DNA of 64,000 nucleotides from Niabella sp. (GTDB lineage: Bacteria > Bacteroidota > Bacteroidia > Chitinophagales > Chitinophagaceae), in contig JAPUDO010000060.1 in NCBI GenBank assembly GCA_027493055.1, forward strand, positions 1 to 64,000, given 5' to 3'. This document shows positions 44,456-54,187 of this stretch, one piece after another. The notes beneath the pieces were generated by a model. It did not search any database, had not been told where the DNA came from, and saw only the letters and a program-made list of their open reading frames with translations. Numbering within the stretch: the stretch's first letter is position 1; each line of letters opens with the position of its first letter. The translations under genes and the position numbers were made by a program.

Positions 44456-45652
44456 ATGAACGGTCAAATCAATCTGGATAACAGGTTAATCAATATCCTG
44501 GGTATAGTGCAAGCCGGTGGAAAACTCCCGGAGGAAGAACAAGAGTACCTGGATAATTGGCTGAAGAGCTCGGCTTATGGGAAGGAATTACTTAATAATA
44601 TAAATGACGATGATTGGTTAAGGGAAAATCTGAAGCAGTTTCAGGATCTAAAGCAAGGCAGTAATAGCCGGTGGGAACTGTTGCAGGATAAAATTTATGC
44701 AATAAACAGGGTAAATAAGAAAGATAAGACAGTTCGCTTTCTTAATAAATGGTGGGTAGCAGCTTCCGCCGCTGCAGTATTATTGTTAGGAATGTTTATT
44801 TGGCAAACGCTGGTCAACAGGAATAGCCCATCGGTTGCTATGTCGGAAACAAATGATATACAACCTGGCAGGGAAGGAGCTGTGCTAACATTGTCTGATG
44901 GTTCTTCCATATTGCTCGATACTGTAAAAAATGGTGTTATAGCATTACAAGGCGGTGCTACAGTAAGAGTAATTAACGGAGCTTTGGTTTATGATAATAA
45001 TGGCCGGGAAGTGGTAATGAATACGATTGCCACACCTAATAGCCGGCAATATCAGCTTACACTGCCCGATGGTACAGAAGTATGGCTCAATAATGCCAGT
45101 TCTATAACGTATCCCACTGTTTTTAAAGGAAAGGAAAGAAAGATAGAGGTTACCGGAGAAGTATATTTTGAAGTGGCGAAAAATGCTGAAATGCCTTTTA
45201 AAGTAAACATCAATAACAGGGAAGAGGTAGTGGTTTTAGGGACCCATTTTAATGTAAAAGGGTATAATGATGAAGATAACACAAAGGTTACGTTACTGGA
45301 AGGATCAGTAAAAGTATCTTCTAAAGAAGGGGATGAGGTAAAAATTAAGCCGGGAGAGCAAGCTCAGGTATTCCACAAAGAAAAAAATAAAATAGCTGTA
45401 CATCCGGTAAATACTGCAGAATCCATAGCCTGGAAGAAAGGGTATTTTAACTTTGAAGGATTGAGTTTTGAAGAAGTAATGCGATTACTTGAACGATGGT
45501 ATGATGTGGAAGTGGTTTACAAAGGCCAAGTGCCCCAAATTAATTTTGGCGGTGATCTTAACAGGAATACAACGCTGAAAGGAGCCATAAAAGCGCTGGA
45601 ATATTACAATGTGCGTTTAGAGCTGGAAGGGAAAAAAATTATTGTTCATTAA
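44456..45652 (+). CDS. FecR-like anti-sigma factor
   Basis: A 398-residue inner-membrane regulator that holds the sigma factor in the cytoplasm and reads the state of the STN receptor from the periplasm. Cytoplasmic part residues 1-97, one transmembrane helix about 99-119 (WWVAASAAAVLLLGMFIW), periplasmic FecR domain (LTLPDGTEVWLNNASSITYP, VTGEVYFEVAKN, GTHFNVKGY, VTLLEGSVKV) and C-terminal DUF4974 domain (FNFEGLSFEEVMRLLERWYD, LEGKKIIVH). The ATG at 44456 follows GGAG closely; the frame is also open to a TTG at 44441. It sits between fecI and the STN-type SusC, the classical order. Confidence 0.93.
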   Translation: MNGQINLDNRLINILGIVQAGGKLPEEEQEYLDNWLKSSAYGKELLNNINDDDWLRENLKQFQDLKQGSNSRWELLQDKIYAINRVNKKDKTVRFLNKWWVAASAAAVLLLGMFIWQTLVNRNSPSVAMSETNDIQPGREGAVLTLSDGSSILLDTVKNGVIALQGGATVRVINGALVYDNNGREVVMNTIATPNSRQYQLTLPDGTEVWLNNASSITYPTVFKGKERKIEVTGEVYFEVAKNAEMPFKVNINNREEVVVLGTHFNVKGYNDEDNTKVTLLEGSVKVSSKEGDEVKIKPGEQAQVFHKEKNKIAVHPVNTAESIAWKKGYFNFEGLSFEEVMRLLERWYDVEVVYKGQVPQINFGGDLNRNTTLKGAIKALEYYNVRLELEGKKIIVH

Positions 45653-45783
45653 AGCAAACTTATGGCAAGCATAGTATTATGGATTTTCTCTGAATAGAAG
45701 ATGTATAGAGTTATCTTCAGGCATTAAAAACATGAGGTATATAGAAATGAAATAGGAGTACTAAACAAGCTATTAGTAAAAAA

Positions 45784-45808
45784 CCGGTAGTGTCGTTACC
45801 ACTACCGG
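45784..45808 (+). other. Perfect 9 bp hairpin before the third SusC gene
   Basis: CCGGTAGTG at 45784-45792 and CACTACCGG at 45800-45808 are perfect complements with a 7 nt loop. A run of A precedes the stem and no T-run follows. In the 221 bp gap between fecR and susC it could be an attenuator or processing site that lets the receptor be expressed at a different level from its regulators. Confidence 0.5.
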
Positions 45809-45873
45809 CGAATGTTTACTAATGAAAAACGATTGTAGGAACCATTTTTTAACATCAAAAACGATTGCAATTT

Positions 45874-48800
45874 ATGCAAAAAAGTCCAAAAACGCTTTGG
45901 AGCAAACTCACCTTTGCGTTTCTGAAAATTGTTGAGTTTGAAAAGAACATCCAAATTGCTGCTACTCAACTATTCTTAAAAAGAATGCCTTCGTTCTGTA
46001 GGAGTAGTAGTGATGAAAAGCTTCGGAAAAAAAGTAACAGAACCATCTTTCTTGCAATGAAACTCTACGTAATCCTGATGCTGGCTGCTATTACAGGTCT
46101 GTACGCCAGGGGCATATCCCAAAGTATTACCCTGAAGGCAGATCGAATGCCTTTCAAGACCGTGATAACCGAAATAAAAGCACAGACAGGATATGGCGTT
46201 TTACACACAGGCAATTTGATGCACACAGGCAAACCTGTTACTGTGGTTGCAGAAAATATGCCGCTTTCTGAGTTTCTGAATTTAATATTAAAAGACCAGC
46301 CCATTACCTATCGGTTTTCTGAAAAAAACATTTTACTACTGCCTAAGCCAAAGCATCTGCCTCAATTAAATACAGTGGAAACTGAGGAGCCTCTATCCAT
46401 ACCAATAATAGTTAAGATAGAGGACTCGCTTGGAAGCCCATTAACCGGTGCTACTATCACGGTGAACAATAAAAAAGTTACTGCTATTACAAATACAAAA
46501 GGGGAGGCCACACTTAACCTGACCGAGGGTGATGTGCTTGAAGCCTCTTTTGTAGGTTACAAAACACAAAGAATAGTGGTTACTGGAAATACTATTACGG
46601 GCAGGATCTTAACTATAGTATTAAGATTGGATATGGAGAATGCCAGCTTGCTGGACGACCTTGTGGTGATAGGATATGCTACACAGTCAAAAAAGGACCT
46701 TACAGGCTCGGTAACCAGTTTGGATGCAGAGAAAAAATTGAAAGATATTCCCAACAATTCGTTGGAGCAGGCGCTTGTTGGAAGGCTTGCAGGGGTTCAG
46801 ATTGGTGCTTCCGAAGGATCTCTGGACCCTGATTACCGTATTGTGGTACGTGGGGGCGGTTCTATTACGCAAGACAATTCACCCCTTTATATTATAGACG
46901 GTGTACAGGTAGAGGACGGGTTGAGATCGCTGTCTCCACAGGATATTGAGCGTATAGATGTGCTTAAAGATGCTTCGGCTACAGCCATATATGGTTCCAG
47001 GGGTGCCAACGGGGTTGTGATCATCACAACAAAAGGAGGGAAGACCGGCACAACTAACGTAACGTATAATGGCATTTTTGGGATGAACCAATTAAACAAA
47101 ACATTGCCGGTAATGAGGCCTTCTGAATTTGTGCTTTATCAATGGGAACGAACGCGCATTGCCTCCGCCGCTGATCAAACCAAGTTTTCAAACGCGTATA
47201 AAGTAAATGAATTTAGCGATATCGATTCTATTTACTCCGGTCTCCAGCCTATCGATTGGCAGGAGAAAGTAATGGGACGTAGGGCAAATATGCTTACTCA
47301 TAACGTTGGCATAAACGGCGGTAAGGGCGATACGCGTTTTAACTTTAGCTATACCCGTAACGATCAGCAGGGAATTGTACTTAATACGGACTATAACCGT
47401 AATATCTTTAGCCTCAAACTTGACCAGAAAGTAAGTAATAAACTTAGTGTATCATTTACTACCCGCTATATCGAAACAAATACTAACGGGGCAGGTGTTT
47501 CTGATGCGGGGAATGCGCAGGTAAATGGGCTTAGAAATTTCATAAAATACAAACCCTTCCTTGCCGCTAGCGAAAGTGCAGATGAATTTGATGAAGAATA
47601 CTTTAATGAAACTAACCAGGGTGGAGGGCTTGGCCTCATGAACCCTGTAGCCTGGAGCCTGGCTAAGTATCGTAAAGTGCGGACGTCTGTTTTTAATCTG
47701 GGTGGAAATGTTAATTATAAGGTTGCGAAATGGTTATCGTTCAGGAGTACTGCTGGTACAAACATTAATAATATGTCCGTCAAGGGCTTTAACGATGTGC
47801 TCAGGAGTATCGGTAATCCAAGTACCACGTTTAACGACATGGAAAGCCGTACGTTTAACTGGTCAAATGTGTTGAACTATACCAACAGCGGAAATAAAAC
47901 TGCATTTTCTAAAAACAACTCACTAACGTTTATGCTGGGTCAGGAAATTTATATATCCCAAAATGATAATTTGGAAAACCGCTTTAACCTGTACCCCAGG
48001 GGGATTACGGCCGATGTTGCATTAAGCCAGCTTACCCAGGGAACAGTTGTTCCCGGTTATCCCAGCAGAACATTGGTCAAAAGTACATTATCCTCCTTTT
48101 TCGGACGTGGTAACTATTCGTACAAAAGTAAATACATGGCCACTTTTACCCTAAGATCCGATGGCTCTTCTAAATTCAAGCCAGGAAACCGTTGGGGGTA
48201 TTTTCCATCAGGAGCAGTTGCCTGGACATTCTCCAAAGAGAACTTCATGAAGGACCTGACATTTATCTCTAACGGTAAGCTAAGGTTTACTTATGGTACA
48301 TCGGGCAACAACCGTATCCCCGATTATCTCTACCAAACAACCTATACGGCCAACGCCTTGTATGGTTTAAATAATAGTGTTACATCCTTTGGATATACTG
48401 CTAACGGGTTGGCTAATCCGAACTTAAGATGGGAAACAACCATTTCCAGGAATATTGGGTTAGATCTGGGCTTCTTTAATGAAAGGTTACAATTAACAGT
48501 AGACCTGTATAGCAATCTTACTAATGATGTAATTACCCGCGTGCCGGTGTCCACCACTTCCGGCTACTCTACACAATTGCAGAATACGGCCAACACCCGT
48601 AACCAGGGAATAGAGTTTCAGGTGTCCGGTGCAATAGTCAATAGCAAGGAATTCACCTGGAATGCAGATTTCAATATTTCATTCAACAAAAATACCATAC
48701 GCAGTTTATCAAGCGGACTTGATTACTACCTGCAGAGCTCTGGTTGGTCAAACCTGGTAAGTAACGGCGATTTCATTGTAAAGGCCGGTGGCAAAGTAGG

Positions 48801-49608
48801 AGATATGTGGGGTTTCGTGTCTGATGGATATTATACTGTCGATGATTTTGATGTAACACCCAACACCGGAAGCAATGCTGCCACATATCCTTATATCTAT
48901 AAGCTTAAGCAAGGGGTGGCAGATCCGTCAAAAACATTTTCGGTAGCTCAGCCGGGTTTAATGAAAGTGAAAGATATGAATGGAGATGGTTTTATCACTG
49001 AAGAAGATAAAGCGGTTATTGGCAATGGAGTGCCAAGGTCCTTCGGAGGCCTGAACCAGCAGTTTACTTACAAGAATTTTGATGCAAGCTTTTTTATCAA
49101 CTTCTCATTTGGGGGCGATGTATTGAATGCGAATAAAGTAGAGTTTACCAATGGATACCTTAACAATAACAATTTGCTGAAAGATATGGAAGGACGGTGG
49201 AAAACCGTTGATGCGGAAGGTAACCTCATACAACGGGTATCCGGTACTACCGTATATGGTGTGGATCCGGAAGTAATCAGGGCAACGAATGCTTCAGCTA
49301 CCTTATGGCAACCGGTACGCAGCACACCTGGTTATTATTTAACCAGTTGGGCGGTGGAGAACGGATCATTCATCAGGTTTAATAACCTCACACTGGGCTA
49401 TACGTTTAGAGGCGGTATTCTTCGAAGGGCTACTATAAAACGCTTGCGGGCTTACGCCACCGTCAATAATATAGCGCTCATCAGCAGCTATTCCGGTTAT
49501 GACCCCGAAGTTAATACACGCCGTTCTACGGGTGTAACACCCGGAGTTGATTATTCTGCCTATCCACGCAGCAGAGGTTACATTTTGGGTTTAAATCTTT
49601 CTTTCTAA
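45874..49608 (+). CDS. susC-like: SusC-like TonB-dependent receptor with STN domain (pair 3)
   Basis: A 1244-residue outer-membrane importer and signal transducer. Unusual N-terminus: about 61 basic and hydrophobic residues come before the true signal-like segment MKLYVILMLAAITGLYARG (Met62, ATG at 46057). Then STN domain (about 84-156), carboxypeptidase-regulatory-like domain (about 172-250), TonB-box-like LDDLVVIGYA, plug (VRGGGSITQDNSPLYIIDGV, GSRGANGVVIITTKGG) and barrel ending in LGLNLSF. Being directly downstream of fecI and fecR, it is the likely sensor for the regulatory unit. Start 45865 is also possible (three residues longer); 45874 matches the ATGCAAAAAA start of the first SusC gene. 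Confidence 0.93.
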   Translation: MQKSPKTLWSKLTFAFLKIVEFEKNIQIAATQLFLKRMPSFCRSSSDEKLRKKSNRTIFLAMKLYVILMLAAITGLYARGISQSITLKADRMPFKTVITEIKAQTGYGVLHTGNLMHTGKPVTVVAENMPLSEFLNLILKDQPITYRFSEKNILLLPKPKHLPQLNTVETEEPLSIPIIVKIEDSLGSPLTGATITVNNKKVTAITNTKGEATLNLTEGDVLEASFVGYKTQRIVVTGNTITGRILTIVLRLDMENASLLDDLVVIGYATQSKKDLTGSVTSLDAEKKLKDIPNNSLEQALVGRLAGVQIGASEGSLDPDYRIVVRGGGSITQDNSPLYIIDGVQVEDGLRSLSPQDIERIDVLKDASATAIYGSRGANGVVIITTKGGKTGTTNVTYNGIFGMNQLNKTLPVMRPSEFVLYQWERTRIASAADQTKFSNAYKVNEFSDIDSIYSGLQPIDWQEKVMGRRANMLTHNVGINGGKGDTRFNFSYTRNDQQGIVLNTDYNRNIFSLKLDQKVSNKLSVSFTTRYIETNTNGAGVSDAGNAQVNGLRNFIKYKPFLAASESADEFDEEYFNETNQGGGLGLMNPVAWSLAKYRKVRTSVFNLGGNVNYKVAKWLSFRSTAGTNINNMSVKGFNDVLRSIGNPSTTFNDMESRTFNWSNVLNYTNSGNKTAFSKNNSLTFMLGQEIYISQNDNLENRFNLYPRGITADVALSQLTQGTVVPGYPSRTLVKSTLSSFFGRGNYSYKSKYMATFTLRSDGSSKFKPGNRWGYFPSGAVAWTFSKENFMKDLTFISNGKLRFTYGTSGNNRIPDYLYQTTYTANALYGLNNSVTSFGYTANGLANPNLRWETTISRNIGLDLGFFNERLQLTVDLYSNLTNDVITRVPVSTTSGYSTQLQNTANTRNQGIEFQVSGAIVNSKEFTWNADFNISFNKNTIRSLSSGLDYYLQSSGWSNLVSNGDFIVKAGGKVGDMWGFVSDGYYTVDDFDVTPNTGSNAATYPYIYKLKQGVADPSKTFSVAQPGLMKVKDMNGDGFITEEDKAVIGNGVPRSFGGLNQQFTYKNFDASFFINFSFGGDVLNANKVEFTNGYLNNNNLLKDMEGRWKTVDAEGNLIQRVSGTTVYGVDPEVIRATNASATLWQPVRSTPGYYLTSWAVENGSFIRFNNLTLGYTFRGGILRRATIKRLRAYATVNNIALISSYSGYDPEVNTRRSTGVTPGVDYSAYPRSRGYILGLNLSF

Positions 49609-49625
49609 AAAAACAAACTAAACTG

Positions 49626-51632
49626 ATGAAAAAGGTATTTAAAACAATATATATAGCTGCAGCGCTGCTTGCAGCAAACGGAATGACATCATGCGAGAAA
49701 TTCCTTGACCAGCAGCCGGTATCTTCAACACCCGAGAGCATTTTGTTCAATAACCCAAACAGCGCTTTGCAGGCGGTATTAGGCGTATACAGTGTTATGG
49801 CTGGCACTAATGGGTACGGGGCCCGGTTGAGCCTGGCATTTCCTTTCGATACGGATGAAATGATTGGTAATCCGAATGGGGCAATTACAGAAGACCAACG
49901 CAGGCTGGGTGCTTACGATATTCTGCCGAGTAATTCATATCTGGCAGGTACATTCAATAATTTATACACAGGTATAGAAAGAGCAAATGTATGTATTAAG
50001 AACATTCCGGCAATGAACCTTTACGCCAATGGTACCGAAGCGCAAAAAAGAGAGCTGCAGCGTTTGTATGGAGAATCCCTCACACTCAGGGCTTTCTATT
50101 ATTCAGAGTTAATAAAAATATGGGGTGATGTTCCGGCTATATATGAACCCTCTGCTACCTTTACTAATTTTGATGTTCCTAAATCAGACAGGGATGTCAT
50201 CTATGACAGGATATTGGACGATCTGGCTGATGCTACAGCGTTGGTTCCCTGGCGTACTGAAGCCGGTGTGGGTAACGATGAGCGGATTACTAAAGGTGCT
50301 GTAAGGGCGCTCAGGGCGCGGATAGCATTGTTCAGAGGAGGATTTTCTCTTCGTAGAGATACGCGTCAGATGGAGCGCCGCCCGGACTATCTGGAGTATT
50401 ATACTATTGCAAGGGCTGAATGCGACAGCATTATAACAAACGGCTTCCATAGCTTGAACTCGAGCTTTCAGGCAATATGGGATGATAATATACTCGATGG
50501 TAAAGTTGAATCAAAAGAAGTTTTGTTTGAAGTGGCAATGGCCGGCGAGAATTCCAATACCGACTCACAGCTTGGCACCTGGAACGGCATCAGGCTAACC
50601 ATTGGTACAACCACTTCAGGGCAGAACAGAAGCTTTGTTGTGCCTACATTATTTTATAAATACGCACCTTTTGATAAACGGAGGGATGTGTCCATAGCAC
50701 CATTTAACGTGTCCAACGGTAATATTGTTGCAACTACGCTTTTAGGTGGTGCCGATGGGAAGTGGCGTACAAACTGGGTGACGCCTTCAATTACATCGCC
50801 AAAGCAGTTTTATGGCATAAACTGGGCCATCATCCGCTATTCAGATGTACTTTTAATGTTTGCCGAAGCTGATAACGAAATTAACGGAGGTCCAACTGCA
50901 AGGGCCATTGAGTTGGTAAATTCCATTCGCAGAAGAAGCTGGACAACAGGCGCCATCAAAACAATGAGCATTACAAATGGAGGTAGCGGCTATACGGCTG
51001 CACCAACTGTTACTATTACGGGAGGTAATGGCAGCGGGGCGACAGCAGTGACTACCGTAGAGGGAGGTAGTATAACAGCAATAAATGTGGTCAATCCTGG
51101 CAGCGGTTATACAACAGCTCCTGTTATTTCATTTTCAGGGGGCGGAGGAACCGGCGCAACAGTTACTTCTGTACGCACTACCATTGAAGAAGCGGATTTG
51201 ACACCTGAGCAAACAGCATCGAAAGAAGCGTTCTTAGCCGCTATACAGGATGAACGGTTACTGGAATTTGTGAGCGAAGGCATACGCAAGTACGATCTGA
51301 TCAGATGGAACTTACTGGGAACGAAAATTGCTGAAACAAAAGCCGAATTAACCAAAATGGTTAATAAGGAAGCTCCGTATGATGTTTATGCACAACGTAT
51401 GTATTACAGGCCCAATTCTCTAACATTGACATGGGGGAACTCATTCTATGCGCCATCACCTGCGTCCCTTACAGGATATACCGGTATCAATTGGGTAGCC
51501 TCTGTTACGCAGGCGAACATCATAGATAAGCTGGGCGCTAATTTCACACCGAATAAATCAGAGCTATACCCAATCGCAACTCCTGTAATAGAGGCCTCAC
51601 ATGGAGCTATTACACAGGATTATGGTTACTAG
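49626..51632 (+). CDS. susD-like: SusD-like lipoprotein with inserted GSGYT repeats (pair 3)
   Basis: A 668-residue surface lipoprotein (lipobox MTSC, Cys23; then EKFLDQQPVS). SusD core motifs: GESLTLRAFYYSELIKIWGD and the C-terminal DERLLEFVSEGIRKYDLIRW. Between the conserved helix AIELVNSIRRRSW and that block lies an insertion at about residues 447-516. It contains two similar units, each with a GSGYT(A/T)AP(T/V) motif followed by a Gly/Ser/Thr-rich stretch (codons 50964-51173), predicted to be beta-rich. This makes the protein about 70 residues longer than its two counterparts here would suggest. The insertion probably forms an extra surface domain. A dispersed palindromic repeat follows the gene. 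Confidence 0.93.
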   Translation: MKKVFKTIYIAAALLAANGMTSCEKFLDQQPVSSTPESILFNNPNSALQAVLGVYSVMAGTNGYGARLSLAFPFDTDEMIGNPNGAITEDQRRLGAYDILPSNSYLAGTFNNLYTGIERANVCIKNIPAMNLYANGTEAQKRELQRLYGESLTLRAFYYSELIKIWGDVPAIYEPSATFTNFDVPKSDRDVIYDRILDDLADATALVPWRTEAGVGNDERITKGAVRALRARIALFRGGFSLRRDTRQMERRPDYLEYYTIARAECDSIITNGFHSLNSSFQAIWDDNILDGKVESKEVLFEVAMAGENSNTDSQLGTWNGIRLTIGTTTSGQNRSFVVPTLFYKYAPFDKRRDVSIAPFNVSNGNIVATTLLGGADGKWRTNWVTPSITSPKQFYGINWAIIRYSDVLLMFAEADNEINGGPTARAIELVNSIRRRSWTTGAIKTMSITNGGSGYTAAPTVTITGGNGSGATAVTTVEGGSITAINVVNPGSGYTTAPVISFSGGGGTGATVTSVRTTIEEADLTPEQTASKEAFLAAIQDERLLEFVSEGIRKYDLIRWNLLGTKIAETKAELTKMVNKEAPYDVYAQRMYYRPNSLTLTWGNSFYAPSPASLTGYTGINWVASVTQANIIDKLGANFTPNKSELYPIATPVIEASHGAITQDYGY

Positions 51633-51660
51633 TGTCATGTCAACCGTAAAACATAGTATT

Positions 51661-51742
51661 GATTGTCACCCTGTTCCGATAGCTATCGGAAGACGAAGGG
51701 TGTATAAGGAGAGCGCTTCGTCAAGCTCAGCCTGACATAGGT
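51661..51742. repeat. REP-like dispersed palindromic repeat
   Basis: Outer arms TGTCACCCTG (51664-51673) and CAGCCTGACA (51728-51737) match at 8 of 10 positions. Inside lies a perfect 18 bp palindrome TTCCGATAGCTATCGGAA (51674-51691). The right end 51716-51737 is shared with the copy inside the sulfatase gene at 1596-1617 (20 of 22 bases). It stands alone in the gap between the SusD gene and GH88 and might also act as a transcription terminator or mRNA stabiliser. Confidence 0.75.
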
Positions 51743-51787
51743 TGCGAAAGAATATGATTCACATAACACTGGATGTAAAAATATTGC

Positions 51788-53020
51788 ATGTACAGTTTTT
51801 ATATACATAGGAAGATTTTATTAACAATGGTGCTTGGTAGCTTATGTTTTTGGGTGTTTGCCCAAAAAACGAAGACACTACCGGTGAAAAAAGAGTTGGT
51901 TTCCTTAATCAACAACCGGTTAGAAAAAGCTGCGGCTCAATACCGTTATTTTACCACACAGGCGAGTGATACGCTTTTCCCGAAAACGATCAGTAAAGAT
52001 GGTACACTGGAAAGCAGTAAAAGCTGGTGGTGGTGCAGTGGTTTTTACCCCGGTACATTGCTTTATCTTAACGAGAATAAGAGTGATGACACGCTGTATA
52101 AAAAAGCAATGCATTACCTGGGCCTTCTAGAAAAAGAACAGTACAACAAAGGTACACACGATCTGGGCTTTATGATGTATTGCAGCTTTGGTAATGCACA
52201 ACGTCTGTGGCCTGATAAAAAATACCAGGACATATTAGTGCAAAGCGCAAAATCGCTGGCGTCAAGATACAGCCCTGTTACCGGTTGTATAAGATCCTGG
52301 AACTCAAAAAACTCCTCGGATTTTCTGGTTATTATAGACAATATGATGAACCTTGAGCTATTATTCTATGCTGCTAAGGTAACAGACGATTCTTCGTTCT
52401 ACAGGATAGCTGTAAGCCATGCAGATAAAACTATTGAAAATCATTTTCGTCCCGATTATAGTTCTTTTCACGTAGTAAATTACAATTCCCAAACGGGAGC
52501 GGTAAAGCTGCGGAGGACACAGCAGGGGGCCGCTGATGCATCTGCCTGGGCGAGAGGGCAGGCGTGGGGTTTGTATGGATACACTTTAATGTACCGCGAA
52601 ACCAGGCAGCGAAAATATCTTGATTTTGCTAACCGTATTGCGGAGTTCATCTTAAATCACCCTCATCTGCCCAAAGATAAAGTGCCTTATTGGGATTTTG
52701 ATGCACCCGGTATTCCGGATGCGCTGCGCGATGCTTCTGCAGCTGCAGTAATGGCCTCGGCTTTTACAGAATTAGCAACTTATGCCGATGAAAACAATGC
52801 CCGGAAATACCTGGATGCTTCAGAAGACATGCTTACCGCGCTATCAAACCCACCCTATCAGAATGCATATAAAGAGAACAGGGGCTTTTTATTGAAGCAT
52901 AGTGTAGGTAGTTTGCCCCAGAACTCGGAAGTAGATGTCCCACTGACCTATGCCGATTACTATTATGTAGAAGCCATGATGCGTTATAAAAAACTGGCAT
53001 TTGGGAAAACGATTTTTTAG
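51788..53020 (+). CDS. GH88 unsaturated glucuronyl hydrolase (copy 2)
   Basis: A 410-residue paralogue of the gene at 27004 with the same catalytic pair, Asp125 in GTHDLGFMMY and Asp184 in IIDNMMNLEL, and the same frames WWCSGFYPG, ASAWARGQAWGLYGY and DVPLTYADYYYVEAMMRY. Signal peptide residues 1-25. It releases unsaturated uronates from lyase products. Two GH88 genes in separate transcriptional blocks suggest either two different linkages or neighbours next to the uronic acid, or expression under different control. The GH5 gene follows after 2 bp. Confidence 0.92.
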   Translation: MYSFYIHRKILLTMVLGSLCFWVFAQKTKTLPVKKELVSLINNRLEKAAAQYRYFTTQASDTLFPKTISKDGTLESSKSWWWCSGFYPGTLLYLNENKSDDTLYKKAMHYLGLLEKEQYNKGTHDLGFMMYCSFGNAQRLWPDKKYQDILVQSAKSLASRYSPVTGCIRSWNSKNSSDFLVIIDNMMNLELLFYAAKVTDDSSFYRIAVSHADKTIENHFRPDYSSFHVVNYNSQTGAVKLRRTQQGAADASAWARGQAWGLYGYTLMYRETRQRKYLDFANRIAEFILNHPHLPKDKVPYWDFDAPGIPDALRDASAAAVMASAFTELATYADENNARKYLDASEDMLTALSNPPYQNAYKENRGFLLKHSVGSLPQNSEVDVPLTYADYYYVEAMMRYKKLAFGKTIF

Positions 53021-53022
53021 TT

Positions 53023-54171
53023 ATGAAGAATATATCTGTTGTAAAAAATAAAAAAGAATCCTTCATTGTTTTGTTGCCGGCAATAATGGTGCTTCAAGTA
53101 TTGTTGCTGCTAATGAATAATCTACAGGCGCAGTCAGCTAAAGAAGTGCCCTTTGAAATGAGAAAGGGAATGAACCTCAGCGCCTGGCTGTCGCAAAATA
53201 AATTTAAAAGCGATGCCGAAAGGGAGGCCTATTTTACAGAGGCTGATTTTAAAGAATTAAAAGCGCTGGGTTTTGATCATATAAGACTTCCGGTAGCGGA
53301 AATAAATATTTATGATGAAAAGGGCAATCCTAAAGCAGAAGTAATGAAGCTGATCCATCGTACCATTGAGTGGTGCAGGGATGCTGATATGCGTATGATT
53401 CTGGATTGTCATCAAACGCGCGATCATGATTTTTCAAAATACAGCTCTATTGTTTTGTTTAACGATCCCAATGCGCTCTTCCGCTTTATTGACCTTTGGA
53501 GCAGGTTGTCGGATGAGTTTGGAAAATACCCTAATACCTTACTGGCTTACGAATTGCTTAATGAGCCTAATGCCAAGGAAAATCAAAGCTGGAATAATAT
53601 TGCCTTACCGCTTATAAAGGCAATCAGGAAAAAAGAGCCCGAGCGTATCATTCTTTTAGGTTCCAACAAAGCCAACAGGGTCAGCACATTTACCGATCTG
53701 TGCGTTCCTAAGAAAGATCCCAATATTATTCTGAGCTTTCATTTTTACTACCCTTATCTGCTTACTCATTTTAATTCAGATTCTTACAAATCACTTAAAG
53801 TTATTAAGGGCCCACTTATTTATCCTGGGCAGATAGTTCCGGATAGCATTATTACAAGGCTGGATGATAATGCAAAAAAAGTGGTCGAAAAGCATAATGG
53901 TATATTTAATAAGGACGTACTGTACCAAATGATACAGCCGGTTATTCAAAAAGCAAAGGACAATGGTCTGCGCTTACACTGCGGGGAATTTGGCGTTAAT
54001 TTCCAGTATCCTGACCGGCCTTTGCTTACGCGATATATAGAGGATGTTGTTGCCATTTTTAAAGAGCATGATATAGCTTATACTGTTTGGGGGTACAGAA
54101 AGCAGTTTGGGGTGTTTGACGATAACCGGAAGATTAAAGATCAGCGTTACCTGGATGCTATCGTAAAATAA
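53023..54171 (+). CDS. GH5 glycoside hydrolase
   Basis: A 382-residue TIM-barrel retaining glycosidase of the cellulase clan. Signal peptide residues 1-36. Acid/base Glu181 in ELLNEPNA and nucleophile Glu322 in HCGEFGVN are clear; MRKGMNLSAWL, HIRLPVAEIN, LDCHQTRDHD and YTVWGYRKQFGVFD are further family marks. GH5 covers endo-glucanases, mannanases, xylanases and others; the subfamily cannot be told by eye. It lies 2 bp after GH88 and 16 bp before the first pyruvyl-transferase-like gene, so all belong to one operon. It may cut the backbone or remove a beta-linked side residue. Confidence 0.9.
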   Translation: MKNISVVKNKKESFIVLLPAIMVLQVLLLLMNNLQAQSAKEVPFEMRKGMNLSAWLSQNKFKSDAEREAYFTEADFKELKALGFDHIRLPVAEINIYDEKGNPKAEVMKLIHRTIEWCRDADMRMILDCHQTRDHDFSKYSSIVLFNDPNALFRFIDLWSRLSDEFGKYPNTLLAYELLNEPNAKENQSWNNIALPLIKAIRKKEPERIILLGSNKANRVSTFTDLCVPKKDPNIILSFHFYYPYLLTHFNSDSYKSLKVIKGPLIYPGQIVPDSIITRLDDNAKKVVEKHNGIFNKDVLYQMIQPVIQKAKDNGLRLHCGEFGVNFQYPDRPLLTRYIEDVVAIFKEHDIAYTVWGYRKQFGVFDDNRKIKDQRYLDAIVK

Positions 54172-54187
54172 TAAATAACCAGAAACC

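Noticed and set aside
50964-51173. Frameshift or assembly error in the third SusD gene
   Set aside because: The insert is in frame, has two coherent repeat units at protein level, and the conserved SusD block continues normally afterwards.
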